From: an uncultured Selenomonas sp.
GTDB lineage: Bacteria > Bacillota > Negativicutes > Selenomonadales > Selenomonadaceae
Length of the DNA: 64,000 nt
Direction of reading: 5' to 3'
Assembly: GCA_900552565.1 (NCBI GenBank)
Contig: USAK01000006.1
Span: 1 to 64,000 of the forward strand
Position numbers and translations under genes: made by a program
Part shown: positions 42,682 to 51,623 of the stretch, piece after piece
Numbering within the stretch: the stretch's first letter is position 1
Layout of the letters: the number at the start of each line of letters is the position of its first letter
Notes under the pieces: model-generated
What the model was told of the DNA's origin: nothing
The model's input: only the letters and a program-made list of their open reading frames with translations
The model's database searches: none

Positions 42682-44172
42682 ATGTTTGTACATGAACTGA
42701 TCTACCAGGGGGATCCCGATTCCCTGGCCATCGTCGACCATGAACGCCGCATCACCTACCGCGACCTGCAGCAGCACGTCGAGGCCTGCCGCAACCGCCT
42801 CTATGCCGCAGGCGTCCGCGTCGGCGACCGCGTCAGCATTTTTTCCCGCAACAGTGCGGACTATATCTATGCCTACATGGCCATTGCCTCTCTCGGTGCC
42901 ATTGCTGTGCCTATCAACTTCCAGCTCAGCAGCCGTGAGATTGCTTATATCATCAAGGACTCCGGCTCACGCCATATCCTGACGTATCAGCCGCTGAACC
43001 TCGTCGACGCACTCGCCGCCCTGCGCTGTGATATGCGCGTCATCCAGCACGACATCCGTCAGGCCGGCAAAATCGATGACTCGATTCCGGCCGCACCGCC
43101 GCTGCCGCCGACGTTTGATGAGCAGAATCCCTGTGTCATCATCTATACGTCCGGCACGACGGGCGCACCAAAGGGCGCGGTGCTCTCCCATCGCAATCTC
43201 ATCGCCAACGCCGGCCAGATGAGTTTCATGGGTTGCAAGGCAGAACATCACGTCCTCTGCGTCCTGCCGATGTACCACTGCTTCGGCTGGACCTGCTCCG
43301 TGCTCTACCCGCTTTACTGCGGCGCTGAAGTCGTCATTCTCGACTCCTTCACGCCGAAAGAGACCATCAGCGTCATCCGCAACGAAAAAATCAACGACCT
43401 CTACATTGTTCCGTCCATCTGCAGCCTGCTGACAAAGCTCGCCACCAAGGAAGACATGGCATCCCTGCGTCTCGTCGTTTCGGGCGGCACGACGCTGCCG
43501 CTCAAGATTGAGCAGGATTTCATGAATAAATTCGGCGTTGATATCTGCGAAGGCTACGGCCTTTCCGAAACTTCGCCAGTCGTCACGATGAATCCGCCGG
43601 AAAAGCCGAAAGTCGGTTCATGCGGCCCCATTGTGCCGGGCATTGCCTGGAAGCTCATCGATTCTAACGGCAATGAAGTCCCGAAAGGCGAAGCCGGTGA
43701 ACTCATCGTCAAGGGCGACAACGTCATGCTCGGCTACTGGAATCTGCCGGATGCCACGAAAAATGCCCTGCGCGGCGGCTGGTTCCATACGGGTGACGTC
43801 GCCCGTGCCGACGAAGAGGGCTACATCTATATCGTCGACCGCCTCAAGGACATGATTATCAGCATGGGCGAAAATATCTACCCGCGTGAAGTCGAAGAAC
43901 TCATCTATCAGTTCCCCGGCATCAGCGAAGCTGCTGTCGTCGGCATCGACGATAAACTCCGCGGTCAGGCCGGCGCCTGCTTCTACAGCCTGCACGAGGG
44001 TGCGTCCATCAACATCCGCGAGCTCAAGAAATTCCTGCAGGCCAATCTCGCGCTCTACAAGATTCCGCGTGAATTCCATGAGCTGCCGTCCCTGCCGCGT
44101 ACTTCGACCGGCAAGATTGCCAAGCGTCAGATTCTCAAGGATTTCTTAGCGCAGAAAAATGCCGGCAAATAA
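42682..44172 (+). CDS. Long-chain acyl-CoA synthetase (AMP-forming)
   Basis: A 496-residue ANL-superfamily ligase that activates a carboxylate via acyl-AMP. The P-loop IIYTSGTTGAPKGAVLSH is near residue 155; EGYGLSETSPVVTMNPP is motif A5; GWFHTGDVARADEEGYIYIVDRLKDMII is the A7-A8 hinge; catalytic Lys in TSTGKIAKRQIL near the C-terminus. Fatty acids are the likely substrates but other carboxylates are possible. Monocistronic, with SD AAGGAAGG. Confidence 0.9.
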   Translation: MFVHELIYQGDPDSLAIVDHERRITYRDLQQHVEACRNRLYAAGVRVGDRVSIFSRNSADYIYAYMAIASLGAIAVPINFQLSSREIAYIIKDSGSRHILTYQPLNLVDALAALRCDMRVIQHDIRQAGKIDDSIPAAPPLPPTFDEQNPCVIIYTSGTTGAPKGAVLSHRNLIANAGQMSFMGCKAEHHVLCVLPMYHCFGWTCSVLYPLYCGAEVVILDSFTPKETISVIRNEKINDLYIVPSICSLLTKLATKEDMASLRLVVSGGTTLPLKIEQDFMNKFGVDICEGYGLSETSPVVTMNPPEKPKVGSCGPIVPGIAWKLIDSNGNEVPKGEAGELIVKGDNVMLGYWNLPDATKNALRGGWFHTGDVARADEEGYIYIVDRLKDMIISMGENIYPREVEELIYQFPGISEAAVVGIDDKLRGQAGACFYSLHEGASINIRELKKFLQANLALYKIPREFHELPSLPRTSTGKIAKRQILKDFLAQKNAGK

Positions 44173-44190
44173 AATCTAGAAATGTATAAC

Positions 44191-44225
44191 AAAAAGGAAG
44201 GTCTCTTCAGGGACCTTCCTTTTTT
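44191..44225. terminator. Bidirectional terminator, acyl-CoA synthetase / LysR
   Basis: AAAAAGGAAGGTC-TCTTCAG-GACCTTCCTTTTTT with tails on both strands. Confidence 0.9.
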
Positions 44226-44252
44226 GGCATATGCAGACTTGTATTTTTATCC

Positions 44253-45137
44253 TTACATCATATCTTTCGTGATTTCCTTCAAATAGTCGATGAGCATCCG
44301 TTCGTCCTCATAGAGCTGGCGGCCTTTTTTCGTGACGATACCCGAATTGATATAAAACGGCTTCTCGAGAGGAATGGCCACGAGGTTTTCTCCGGGCAGC
44401 ACGGCCTGACGGGCCAAAAACGTCGAGCAGATGCCCTGTTCCACGAGATTCTTGATGGTATGGAGATACGGAGACAAGTGGATGAGATTTGGTTTGCATT
44501 TATTCGCCATAAATAAGTCATGAACCATACGATAAATGAAATAATGGCTGTCCAGCATAACAAGGGGTTCATCGGCAAAATCAACGAACGATACGGATTT
44601 CCGTTTGGCCAGCGGATGGTCCGGATAGGTCACAAAACAGCATTCACAGTCGTAGAGTTTCTGATAAACGAGTTTCTGACTGAAGCCTGTCGTGTAATTC
44701 GTCAGGGCAATATCGAGTTTTTCATCTTCGACCATCTGCAGAGCGGAGATCCCGCCGGATTCGATGACCTCGAGTTTAATCTTAGGATGCGCGATGCGGA
44801 ACTCTCCTAAGATGCGCGGCAGAAAACGCGTGCCAATCTGCAGGGGCAGAGCCATGCGTATGTGGTTGCGGTTGTGGGCCATGTCCTGGATTTCCGTCTC
44901 GAGCTGGTCCATTTGGTTCAAAATGTGGTTGACTTTGCTAAGTAATTTACTGCCTTCCGACGTCATGACCAGCTTACGGCCTTCACGATGGAAAAGATTC
45001 AGTCCAGTCTCTTCTTCCAGCGTCCGCATGGCCACACTGATGGTCGGCTGCGAGACATGGAGATGTTCTGCTGCCTTCGTGATGTTCTGCCACCGGCACA
45101 CTTCATAAAAATAACGCATCTGCGTCAACGTTATCAT
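44253..45137 (-). CDS. LysR-family transcriptional regulator
   Basis: A 294-residue LysR regulator. The winged helix is at residues 1-60 (MRYFYEVCRWQNITKAAEHLHVSQPTISVAMRTLEEETG), and a two-lobe effector domain follows. ATG 45137 with GAAAGGTGAT upstream is chosen over a GTG three codons earlier. It converges on the acyl-CoA synthetase gene. Target and coinducer unknown. Confidence 0.9.
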   Translation of the reverse strand: MITLTQMRYFYEVCRWQNITKAAEHLHVSQPTISVAMRTLEEETGLNLFHREGRKLVMTSEGSKLLSKVNHILNQMDQLETEIQDMAHNRNHIRMALPLQIGTRFLPRILGEFRIAHPKIKLEVIESGGISALQMVEDEKLDIALTNYTTGFSQKLVYQKLYDCECCFVTYPDHPLAKRKSVSFVDFADEPLVMLDSHYFIYRMVHDLFMANKCKPNLIHLSPYLHTIKNLVEQGICSTFLARQAVLPGENLVAIPLEKPFYINSGIVTKKGRQLYEDERMLIDYLKEITKDMM

Positions 45138-45242
45138 ATATATCACCTTTCATGCGATTTCCCAACAAACTATGATTATATTATATTTTAGTATAGCATA
45201 AAGCTATGATACATGTATGTAAGAAAAGGCATATCCAGAAAC

Positions 45243-45280
45243 AAAAAACTTCCTGAACCGTAGGCTCAGGAAGTTTTTTT
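45243..45280 (-). terminator. Terminator of the tannase-like gene
   Basis: AAAAAACTTCCTGA paired with TCAGGAAGTTTTTTT around a 10-nt loop. Confidence 0.88.
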
Positions 45281-45286
45281 CTTACT

Positions 45287-47056
45287 TTATTTTTTGCTTG
45301 TTTTTGGCGCTTTGCAGATGCTGTCCGTCCAGTCAAAGAGCTCCGTGAGGTCGTAATCTCCGGCATGCCCCTTGCCCCATGGCGAAGCAAAATCAACATC
45401 ATAGCCGTGATTCTCGAGCGTCAAAGCGAGAATTACCGGAATGGCCAGCGTTGTATCACGGTCCTTCGCGCCGTGGCGGATGCGCCAGTGCGGAGCCACG
45501 GTGACATTCTTGGCACCGATGAAATACAGCGGATTCATGCGGCGAATGTCATCCCAGGTCGCCATCTTCACTCCCGCCGTCATATCACGCGTCAGGGAGA
45601 AGCCCGTAAAATGACGCGGCGTATTGTCTGTCGTGCCAAATTCATCATTTTCTCCGGAGCTGCGGTCAAATTTATCAAAGGCCGGTGCCGCCTTAAGGCG
45701 CGTCGCCCAGGCTGCGTATTTCGCGAGGTCCACATCCTTGACCCGGCCGTCTTCTATGGTCAGCCAGTCAAGATCCGAAAGGTCCTCGCCGGCATCCAGT
45801 GCCGACTGAGCAGAAGCCGCATAGACTGACTTGATGTAATCCGCAAAACTGCCCGTGCCGTCAGCATTAAGCGTCAGTGCTTTGCCATTTTTATCCTTGA
45901 GATTCAGGCTGTTGACATAGTCTGGGAAAAGAGCCTTAAGCTGCTCTGAGGCTGTAATCTCGGCTGCCGTCATCGACGTGGCCGTGGCATTTTTCGTCGG
46001 CGCATTGGCCGGACGTTTGGTCACAGTGCCATCTTCTGACTCACTAGTTGCGGCCGGCTGGACCACAGGGCCAGGCCCCATCGGAATCACGGTATCCCCT
46101 GCCTTGAGGAAGGCCGGCATCTGGCCCGGCTGCATCTGAATCATCGGGCCAGCGGGGCCGCCGCTCTGGTACGCCTCATTTACCCCATTGAACATCCACT
46201 CATAGGCCATATCCGCATGGTCGAGATTCGTGATGGGGCAGTAATCCATCGAGGCAAAGATATCGTCGCGTTCATGGGCCGCGCCGATGGCCTTGAGCTC
46301 AGCATTGTATTCTTTGCTGTTGCCCGTCGCACCGAGCAGGGCCGAAAGAGCGCCGCCTGCACTTGTGCCATCGGAGATAATCTTGTCCGTATCCCCTGCA
46401 GGCAGGCGATGGCGGTTATAGCGCAGATAACGCACGGCCGCTTTATAGTCGACAATCAGTGCGGGAGCTTTGCCCACATACGTCGTGCCGTCATCGCCGA
46501 CCGTCGTGCGGCCGCGGATGGCCGGAGCCGCGACGACGTAGCCCTTGGAAAGTGCGACAAGAGCGGCATTCGCCCCGCCGGACATGCGGTCGTTGTCACT
46601 CGGCTCTGTAATCTGTCCCGGCATATAGCCGCCCACACCGTTCGGCAGGAAAATCGGCGCGGTCTTGGCTGTATAGCCGTTAACGGTGCCGCCCTTGCTA
46701 AAATATTTCTCCGGAATGAAAATGCTCATGGATTCCGAAGCGACAGAAGCAGGCTTCGAAACATACGGAATATTGCGGTACGCGCGAAAGACCACAGCCT
46801 GTCCATTGAGCTGCAGCGTTTCTTTCGTGTAATTCTTGGCATCGAACTTCAGGCTGTATTTCTGCTGTTTCACAGCTTTGGCAGCCGTCGTTTTGGCGGC
46901 CGTCTGCGCTGCCGGCGCCGCCGTTGCCGCAGTTTTTGCTGCAACCGCTGCCTGCGTCTGCGTATCAGCGGCAGCGGCCTGTGTTGTGCCCGATGCAAAA
47001 GGGACAGTCAGCGCACTGACAGCCAGCATCGTCAAAACAGATTTCTTCAGATTCAT
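45287..47056 (-). CDS. Secreted alpha/beta-hydrolase, subtype B tannase-like
   Basis: A 589-residue exported esterase. An N-terminal signal peptide (MNLKKSVLTMLAVSALTVPFA, cleavage after about residue 27) is followed by an Ala/Thr/Gln-rich linker of about 40 residues. The catalytic serine is in DGTSAGGALSALLGATG, preceded by VDYKAAVRYLRYNR, and PHWRIRHGAKDRDT and DFASPWGKGHAGDYD hold the acid and histidine regions. These blocks match subtype B tannases, which hydrolyse gallate esters. An insertion of about 80 residues with repeated Pro/Met/Thr (QMQPGQMPAF...) is unusual. Substrate not proven; feruloyl or other aromatic esters are alternatives. Confidence 0.78.
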   Translation of the reverse strand: MNLKKSVLTMLAVSALTVPFASGTTQAAAADTQTQAAVAAKTAATAAPAAQTAAKTTAAKAVKQQKYSLKFDAKNYTKETLQLNGQAVVFRAYRNIPYVSKPASVASESMSIFIPEKYFSKGGTVNGYTAKTAPIFLPNGVGGYMPGQITEPSDNDRMSGGANAALVALSKGYVVAAPAIRGRTTVGDDGTTYVGKAPALIVDYKAAVRYLRYNRHRLPAGDTDKIISDGTSAGGALSALLGATGNSKEYNAELKAIGAAHERDDIFASMDYCPITNLDHADMAYEWMFNGVNEAYQSGGPAGPMIQMQPGQMPAFLKAGDTVIPMGPGPVVQPAATSESEDGTVTKRPANAPTKNATATSMTAAEITASEQLKALFPDYVNSLNLKDKNGKALTLNADGTGSFADYIKSVYAASAQSALDAGEDLSDLDWLTIEDGRVKDVDLAKYAAWATRLKAAPAFDKFDRSSGENDEFGTTDNTPRHFTGFSLTRDMTAGVKMATWDDIRRMNPLYFIGAKNVTVAPHWRIRHGAKDRDTTLAIPVILALTLENHGYDVDFASPWGKGHAGDYDLTELFDWTDSICKAPKTSKK

Positions 47057-47148
47057 ATCATCCCATCCTCTCAATCACTCGTTGTTTTCATTATATCATG
47101 TACATCCTATAGACTCATGCAGAGCAGCCAGTGAAGGAATCATAATAA

Positions 47149-47178
47149 TAAAACCGCCATCACGCGGATGGCGGTTTT
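47149..47178 (-). terminator. Terminator after the small exported protein genes
   Basis: AAAACCGCCATC-ACGCG-GATGGCGGTTTT, perfect 12-bp stem followed by T on the minus strand. Confidence 0.88.
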
Positions 47179-47221
47179 CTGTTCTCAGTCGAGTTTACTC
47201 TGCACTTTTATTATACACCAA

Positions 47222-47518
47222 TCAAAGGCCTTTGGCGAGAGCACTGGCGATCGCTGCCGTCGTGATGGCGTTCGTCACGGGTGAAGACGTACTGGACTTT
47301 TTCTTCGGTGTCTTTTTCTCCGGCTGCGGTGCTTTCGTATCCTCTGCCAGAGCTTTCGCTTCCGGTGCCTTCTTATCCTTGACCTGCTGCTCATTCTGGT
47401 AATACGCCGGTGCCGAAGCTGCCTGCACGGACGCTGCCGTCAAAAGGCCTGATGCCCCGAAGCTCATAAGACCGACCAAAGCAAAGGCCATGCGTTTCTG
47501 CCAGATTTTCTTCATCAT
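47222..47518 (-). CDS. Small exported protein A, unknown function
   Basis: A 98-residue protein with a signal peptide (MKKIWQKRMAFALVGLMSFGASGLLTAASVQA, cleavage near residue 33), a charged Lys/Glu/Pro middle (KKAPEAKALAEDTKAPQPEKKTPKKKSS) and a hydrophobic Ala-rich C-terminus (TTAAIASALAKGL). It resembles the neighbouring protein at 47585-47899 in signal peptide and C-terminus, so the pair is probably a tandem duplication. I do not recognise a domain. Confidence 0.75.
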   Translation of the reverse strand: MMKKIWQKRMAFALVGLMSFGASGLLTAASVQAASAPAYYQNEQQVKDKKAPEAKALAEDTKAPQPEKKTPKKKSSTSSPVTNAITTAAIASALAKGL

Positions 47519-47584
47519 GATTGATTTCCCTCTTCTTTCATCTCTTCTTATATCTCTTACATATCTTCCCCAGCCGCTGCAGCA

Positions 47585-47899
47585 TCAGGTGTTTTTCGCA
47601 ATAACAGCGCCGACGACGGCACCAAGGATAGCTGCTGTCGTAACTTCACCGGTCGAATGCGATTTGCTCGAGCTCTTCTTCGGCGGTCTGCGGTTATGGT
47701 CGTAACGGCCGCGGTCATCATCGCAATGCTGGTATTCCCAATTGCGGTCATTCTGCTGTTCATAGCGCGGCGGCTCATGGCGCGAAGCGGCTTCTGCCGA
47801 AACAGTCAATGTCGTACTTGCAATGCCAAAGCTCATGAGGCCGGCCAGTGCCAGAGCCATGCTCTTCTTCCACGCTTTCTTGAAGTTCTGGATTTTCAT
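47585..47899 (-). CDS. Small exported protein B, unknown function
   Basis: A 104-residue protein with a signal peptide (WKKSMALALAGLMSFGIASTTLTVSAEA), a His/Arg/Tyr/Asp-rich middle (RHEPPRYEQQNDRNWEYQHCDDDRGRYDHNRRPP) and a C-terminal KKSSSKS-TTAAILGAVVGAVIAK tail. The signal peptide and tail parallel the downstream protein; the middle is unlike it. The single cysteine and many histidines could bind metal, but this is speculation. AAGGGAG lies eight nt upstream of ATG. The two genes are probably co-transcribed. Confidence 0.75.
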   Translation of the reverse strand: MKIQNFKKAWKKSMALALAGLMSFGIASTTLTVSAEAASRHEPPRYEQQNDRNWEYQHCDDDRGRYDHNRRPPKKSSSKSHSTGEVTTAAILGAVVGAVIAKNT

Positions 47900-48027
47900 A
47901 AGGATCGCTCCCTTCTATTCACTATCGAATCAAGGAATCTTGCCGTCCTTGATGATGTGCTTATTCTAAAGCAGGGAGCTTGCATTCATTTTAATCCGGC
48001 GTTGGAGTTTCGTTAAATCTTTTTTTC

Positions 48028-48888
48028 TCAGAAATGCTCGAGGAAATTCTGCGCGATGACCGATAAATAGCGGTCGCGCGGCCAGATGGCAGCCAGACGC
48101 GTATAGAGAGATTTTTCCTGAATCGTCTTGAGACGAAGATTGTCGTGGGCCGCAAGCGTAAAAGCTGAAAACGGCGCTACGGCAATGCCGAGGCCGGCGT
48201 TGGCCCAGAGAATGGTTGTACGGGCGTCGTCATTCAGACAACAAATCTCTGGCGAAAAATCATGTGCGGCGAACGTATCGAGCAGGATTTGTTCAAACCT
48301 GCGGTAGATAATCAGGGGCTTTGCGGCCAGTTCTGCCACGCCAATCTCTTTTTTCTCCGGTGCCCAGTCAAATTCCGGCGTCATCGCTGCAATCATCGGC
48401 TCCGGCGGACGGTACTTGCAGTTGAAGCGCGAGGCATTGAACGGCGTACGCACAATGCCAATCTCAATGAGTCCCTTTTCCAACAGATTGATGAGCTGGT
48501 ACGTATTGCCATCGTGAATTTCAAAGCGCACATGGGGAAATTTCTCACGGAACGAATGAATGCCTTTGGTCTGCAGGATATTGCCTGATGACGAGACCGT
48601 GCCGAGCGACAGCGTGCCGCTGAGCCCCTGCCGCAGGTCCTGCAGCTCCCGCTTCGTCTGGTCGGCCATGGATAGGAGTTCTTCTGCCCGTTCGGCAAGC
48701 ATATGGCCGGCATCGGTGAGTTCAATATGATGCGGCCCGCGCCGAAACAGCTGCATCCCCAATTCGTCTTCGAGCATCTTCATCTGATTGCTCAGCGGCG
48801 GCTGGGCCATATGCAGCCGTCTCGCGGCCGCCGTAATCTGACGCTCTTCAACAATCGCCAGAAAATAACGCAGTTGTTTTAAATCCAT
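48028..48888 (-). CDS. LysR-family transcriptional regulator
   Basis: A 286-residue LysR protein: MDLKQLRYFLAIVEERQITAAARRLHMAQPPLSNQMKMLEDELG helix-turn-helix followed by the effector-binding domain (GTLSLGTVSSSGNIL). ATG 48888 is the homology-supported start, with AAAGGATG about 12 nt upstream; an ATG at 48900 is too close to the SD. It lies 17 nt after the MerR gene and may be co-transcribed with it. Confidence 0.88.
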   Translation of the reverse strand: MDLKQLRYFLAIVEERQITAAARRLHMAQPPLSNQMKMLEDELGMQLFRRGPHHIELTDAGHMLAERAEELLSMADQTKRELQDLRQGLSGTLSLGTVSSSGNILQTKGIHSFREKFPHVRFEIHDGNTYQLINLLEKGLIEIGIVRTPFNASRFNCKYRPPEPMIAAMTPEFDWAPEKKEIGVAELAAKPLIIYRRFEQILLDTFAAHDFSPEICCLNDDARTTILWANAGLGIAVAPFSAFTLAAHDNLRLKTIQEKSLYTRLAAIWPRDRYLSVIAQNFLEHF

Positions 48889-48904
48889 CGTACAATTCAT
48901 CCTT

Positions 48905-49786
48905 TCAAGATTCCCAAGCGGCAGGATCCGGGCCGGCAGAGATACGCGGCTGCAGCGGGATGGCAACGCGCGTGATATACTCCTGCATATCGGCGGCACT
49001 GAGTTCTTCAATGATGCTTTCCTCATAGGAGTATTCCCCAGCCTGCCATTCCGGATGTTCCTGGAGATACGAACACAGCCGCTTGTAAGCGGGGCCCGTC
49101 TTCATATAATCCCCGCGAAAATACGTCACGAGGTACTGCCCTGCCGGTCGGACGGCACAAAGGTCCCGCGGCACGCCGCGCAATGGCTTCGTCGTCACCG
49201 TGAAAAAACGCAGCAGCAGGCTTTCCCTGCCTGTCAAAAAGTCTTCGCGGGCCACCATGGCCCCGAAGGAAGAACCTGTCGTCAGTTCATGTTCCATCGT
49301 ATAGCGCAGATGCTCCATGATGATGCGTTCCACACGGTCCTGCTCTTCCCGCTTCATGAATTCCCTTACCGGACGTGAATAGATGAGGTTGGTCTTGGGC
49401 CATGTCTCAACTTCGACCTCATCGCAGCGGACATGCTGGGCCATGTTCAAGGTATGCCGCTGATTGCGCACGATTTTCTTCATATATTGAAGTTTGCGTA
49501 TCTCTGCATCAAGCCATTCCTCCTGCCCCGCTAAAAGTTTTTCGAGGCGTGCCGGGCTGCGATGGCTCATATAATCCTTGATTTCAGCGAGGTCAAGCCC
49601 CATCTGCCGCAGCAGGCGTATCATGATGAACGGATAGAACTGGCGCACCGAATAATAGCGGTAGCCATTCTTTCCAACATGATCTGGGGAAAAAATTCCC
49701 TGCTCATCGTAATAATGCAGTGTGCGCTTGTTGACGCCGCAGAGTCTGGCAAACTCGCCCGTCGGGAATGTCAGCCGGTATTCCAT
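48905..49786 (-). CDS. MerR-family regulator with effector-binding domain
   Basis: A 293-residue regulator. The N-terminal MerR winged helix is at residues 5-75 (FPTGEFARLCGVNKRTLHYYDEQGIFSPDHVGKNGYRYY); a coiled coil (about 85-115) leads to a BltR/GyrI-like ligand domain (about 130-290). ATG 49786 follows AGGAGGAGAGG. It is divergent from a MATE pump gene whose promoter has the long 19-nt spacer used by MerR activators, so it probably controls that pump in response to a drug. Confidence 0.9.
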   Translation of the reverse strand: MEYRLTFPTGEFARLCGVNKRTLHYYDEQGIFSPDHVGKNGYRYYSVRQFYPFIMIRLLRQMGLDLAEIKDYMSHRSPARLEKLLAGQEEWLDAEIRKLQYMKKIVRNQRHTLNMAQHVRCDEVEVETWPKTNLIYSRPVREFMKREEQDRVERIIMEHLRYTMEHELTTGSSFGAMVAREDFLTGRESLLLRFFTVTTKPLRGVPRDLCAVRPAGQYLVTYFRGDYMKTGPAYKRLCSYLQEHPEWQAGEYSYEESIIEELSAADMQEYITRVAIPLQPRISAGPDPAAWES

Positions 49787-49833
49787 TGCCTCTCCTCCTA
49801 AATAATCCCTTATTTGCTTTCTTTTTTCCTCAC

Positions 49834-49864
49834 TTGACTTTACAGTCACTGTATCCTTTATCCT
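49834..49864 (+). promoter_or_regulatory. MerR-type promoter of the MATE gene
   Basis: TTGACT (49834-49839), an unusually long 19-nt spacer and TATCCT (49859-49864). The spacer holds the dyad TACAG-TCA-CTGTA, the normal binding site of MerR-family activators that untwist the promoter. Confidence 0.75.
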
Positions 49865-49900
49865 GATTATAGGACAAATTTCTGAAAGGATTTAGATAAA

Positions 49901-51253
49901 ATGAACACCTTGCAAAAATCACCGCTTGCCCAGCATTTTCAGCTTGGCAGCCTGCTGCGTTTTGCGGCACCATCGATTGGCATGATGATTGTCATCTCGC
50001 TCTATACGGTGACCGATGGCATCTTCATCGGCCATTTTGCCGGCAGCGACGCGCTCGCGGCTTCGAATATCGTCTATCCTGCCATCAACCTCGTACTCGG
50101 TCTGGCCATCATGTTCTCTGCAGGCGGCTCTGCCCTCGTCGCGAAGAATCTCGGCGAAGGACGGTTCAAAGAAGCACGCAGCCGTTTTTCCCTGCTGACC
50201 GTCACAACATCTGCACTTGCCGGACTTTTTGCCCTGCTCATCTTTCTGGCTGGCGATGAGCTGCTCGTGCTGCTCGGTTCTTCCCCGGCACTGCTCGCTG
50301 ACTGCCGCTCCTATCTTTACGCTCTGCTGCCATTTTATCCATTTGCTGCCCTGATGATTCTCTTCAATGCCTTCTTTATCGCAGATGGACGGCCCACGCA
50401 GGGATTCATCGTTTCGGTGCTGGCGGGACTCATGAATGCCGTACTCGATTATGTTTTTCTCGCCCATCTTGGCCTCGGCATCACCGGTGCGGGGCTGGCT
50501 ACAGGCATGGCCGACCTGCTGGCAGCCGGCATCGGACTCTATTATTTTACCTGCAGCAGCCGCCTGCTGCGTTTCACGCGCCCTGTCTTTGAGCTGCACG
50601 CTCTCGGTCAGGTTGCCTACAACGGCAGTTCCGAACTCGTCACACAAATTTCCGTCGGCATCACGACGTTTCTGTTCAACATCATCACCTTCCGCTATGC
50701 CGGCGCCGATGGCGTAGCTGCAATTTCCGTCATTCTCTATGCGGAGATGCTACTGACCGCTGTGTATATGGGCTTTATCGACGGCGTCGCGCCAATTTTC
50801 TCCTATCACTTTGGCGCACGTGCCTTTCAGGAGCTGCTGCGCCTTATAAAGATGAGCCTTGCTGTCATCACCGGCTTTGCCATTCTGTCCTTCGGCCTTG
50901 CCCACATCCTCGCACACCCTCTCATAACCCTGTTTCTGCCGGAAGGCGGGCACGTCTACGAGATTACCCTCAGCGGCTTTCGCCTCTTTTCCTTCTCGTT
51001 CCTGCTCTGCGGCTTCAATATGTTCATCTCCGGCTTCTTCACGGCCATTTCCGATGGCCGTACTTCCGCGCTGATGTCATTTGCTCGCGACCTCGCCGGC
51101 ATTGTCATCTACCTGCTCCTGCTGCCAAAATTTCTCGGGCTCACAGGCGTCTGGCTGGCCGTACCGGCGGCTGACGCCACGGCCTTCCTCTTCGGACTCT
51201 TCCTGCTGCTCTCTCATCTGCATGCATTCCGCGGCGAACAGCAGTTGTCATAA
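49901..51253 (+). CDS. MATE-family multidrug efflux transporter
   Basis: A 450-residue membrane protein with twelve predicted helices in two MatE halves. Family features include GIFIGHFAGSDALAASNIVYP in helix 2 and the repeated GLGITGAGLATGMADL and GLTGVWLAVPAADATAF blocks. MATE pumps use Na+ or H+ gradients to export cationic drugs. It is divergent from its probable activator. SD CTGAAAGGA before ATG. Confidence 0.92.
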   Translation: MNTLQKSPLAQHFQLGSLLRFAAPSIGMMIVISLYTVTDGIFIGHFAGSDALAASNIVYPAINLVLGLAIMFSAGGSALVAKNLGEGRFKEARSRFSLLTVTTSALAGLFALLIFLAGDELLVLLGSSPALLADCRSYLYALLPFYPFAALMILFNAFFIADGRPTQGFIVSVLAGLMNAVLDYVFLAHLGLGITGAGLATGMADLLAAGIGLYYFTCSSRLLRFTRPVFELHALGQVAYNGSSELVTQISVGITTFLFNIITFRYAGADGVAAISVILYAEMLLTAVYMGFIDGVAPIFSYHFGARAFQELLRLIKMSLAVITGFAILSFGLAHILAHPLITLFLPEGGHVYEITLSGFRLFSFSFLLCGFNMFISGFFTAISDGRTSALMSFARDLAGIVIYLLLLPKFLGLTGVWLAVPAADATAFLFGLFLLLSHLHAFRGEQQLS

Positions 51254-51393
51254 TCATAGTCTATTATGATAATCTAAAACTATAACATATGAAAATGAAG
51301 TATTTCACAGCCGCTCCCATCTGTGTCATAATAATTGTAAATAAATATTATCACATTCTATAAATGACAAGAATAAAAAGGGGAGCGATACGT

Positions 51394-51558
51394 ATGATGA
51401 ATCTCTGGTTGAATCATGTAAAAAGCTATACGCAGGATATCATGGCTGAAAACGCCGATAATCTGAAACAGTTCGAGATTCGTCCCGGCGTCTACTCCAA
51501 TGTAGATCCTAAGGACCTCGTGGACGTTAAGGCTGCTGACTTCGATATTGCCCGTTGA
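51394..51558 (+). CDS. 54-residue hypothetical protein
   Basis: A short acidic protein (MMNLWLNHVKSYTQDIMAEN...DVKAADFDIAR). It is supported by AGGGGAG eight nt upstream and a strong terminator 9 nt after the stop. It has no cysteine, signal peptide or clear hydrophobic segment. I do not recognise the family. It converges on the glutamate synthase operon. Confidence 0.6.
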   Translation: MMNLWLNHVKSYTQDIMAENADNLKQFEIRPGVYSNVDPKDLVDVKAADFDIAR

Positions 51559-51566
51559 ACATCCCA

Positions 51567-51602
51567 TAAAAAAATCCGCATCTTTCGATGCGGATTTTTT
51601 CT
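51567..51602. terminator. Bidirectional terminator next to parS
   Basis: AAAAAATCCGCATC-TTTC-GATGCGGATTTTTT, perfect stem with tails on both strands, ending the 54-residue protein gene and the glutamate synthase operon. Confidence 0.92.
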
Positions 51603-51605
51603 TTA

Positions 51606-51621
51606 TGTTTCACGTGAAACA
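51606..51621. other. parS centromere-like site 1
   Basis: TGTTTCACGTGAAACA is a perfect 16-bp palindrome identical to the ParB-binding consensus of Firmicutes-type parS. It lies between the terminator and the stop codon of the glutamate synthase operon, 9 kb from parB. Confidence 0.85.
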
Positions 51622-51623
51622 AT

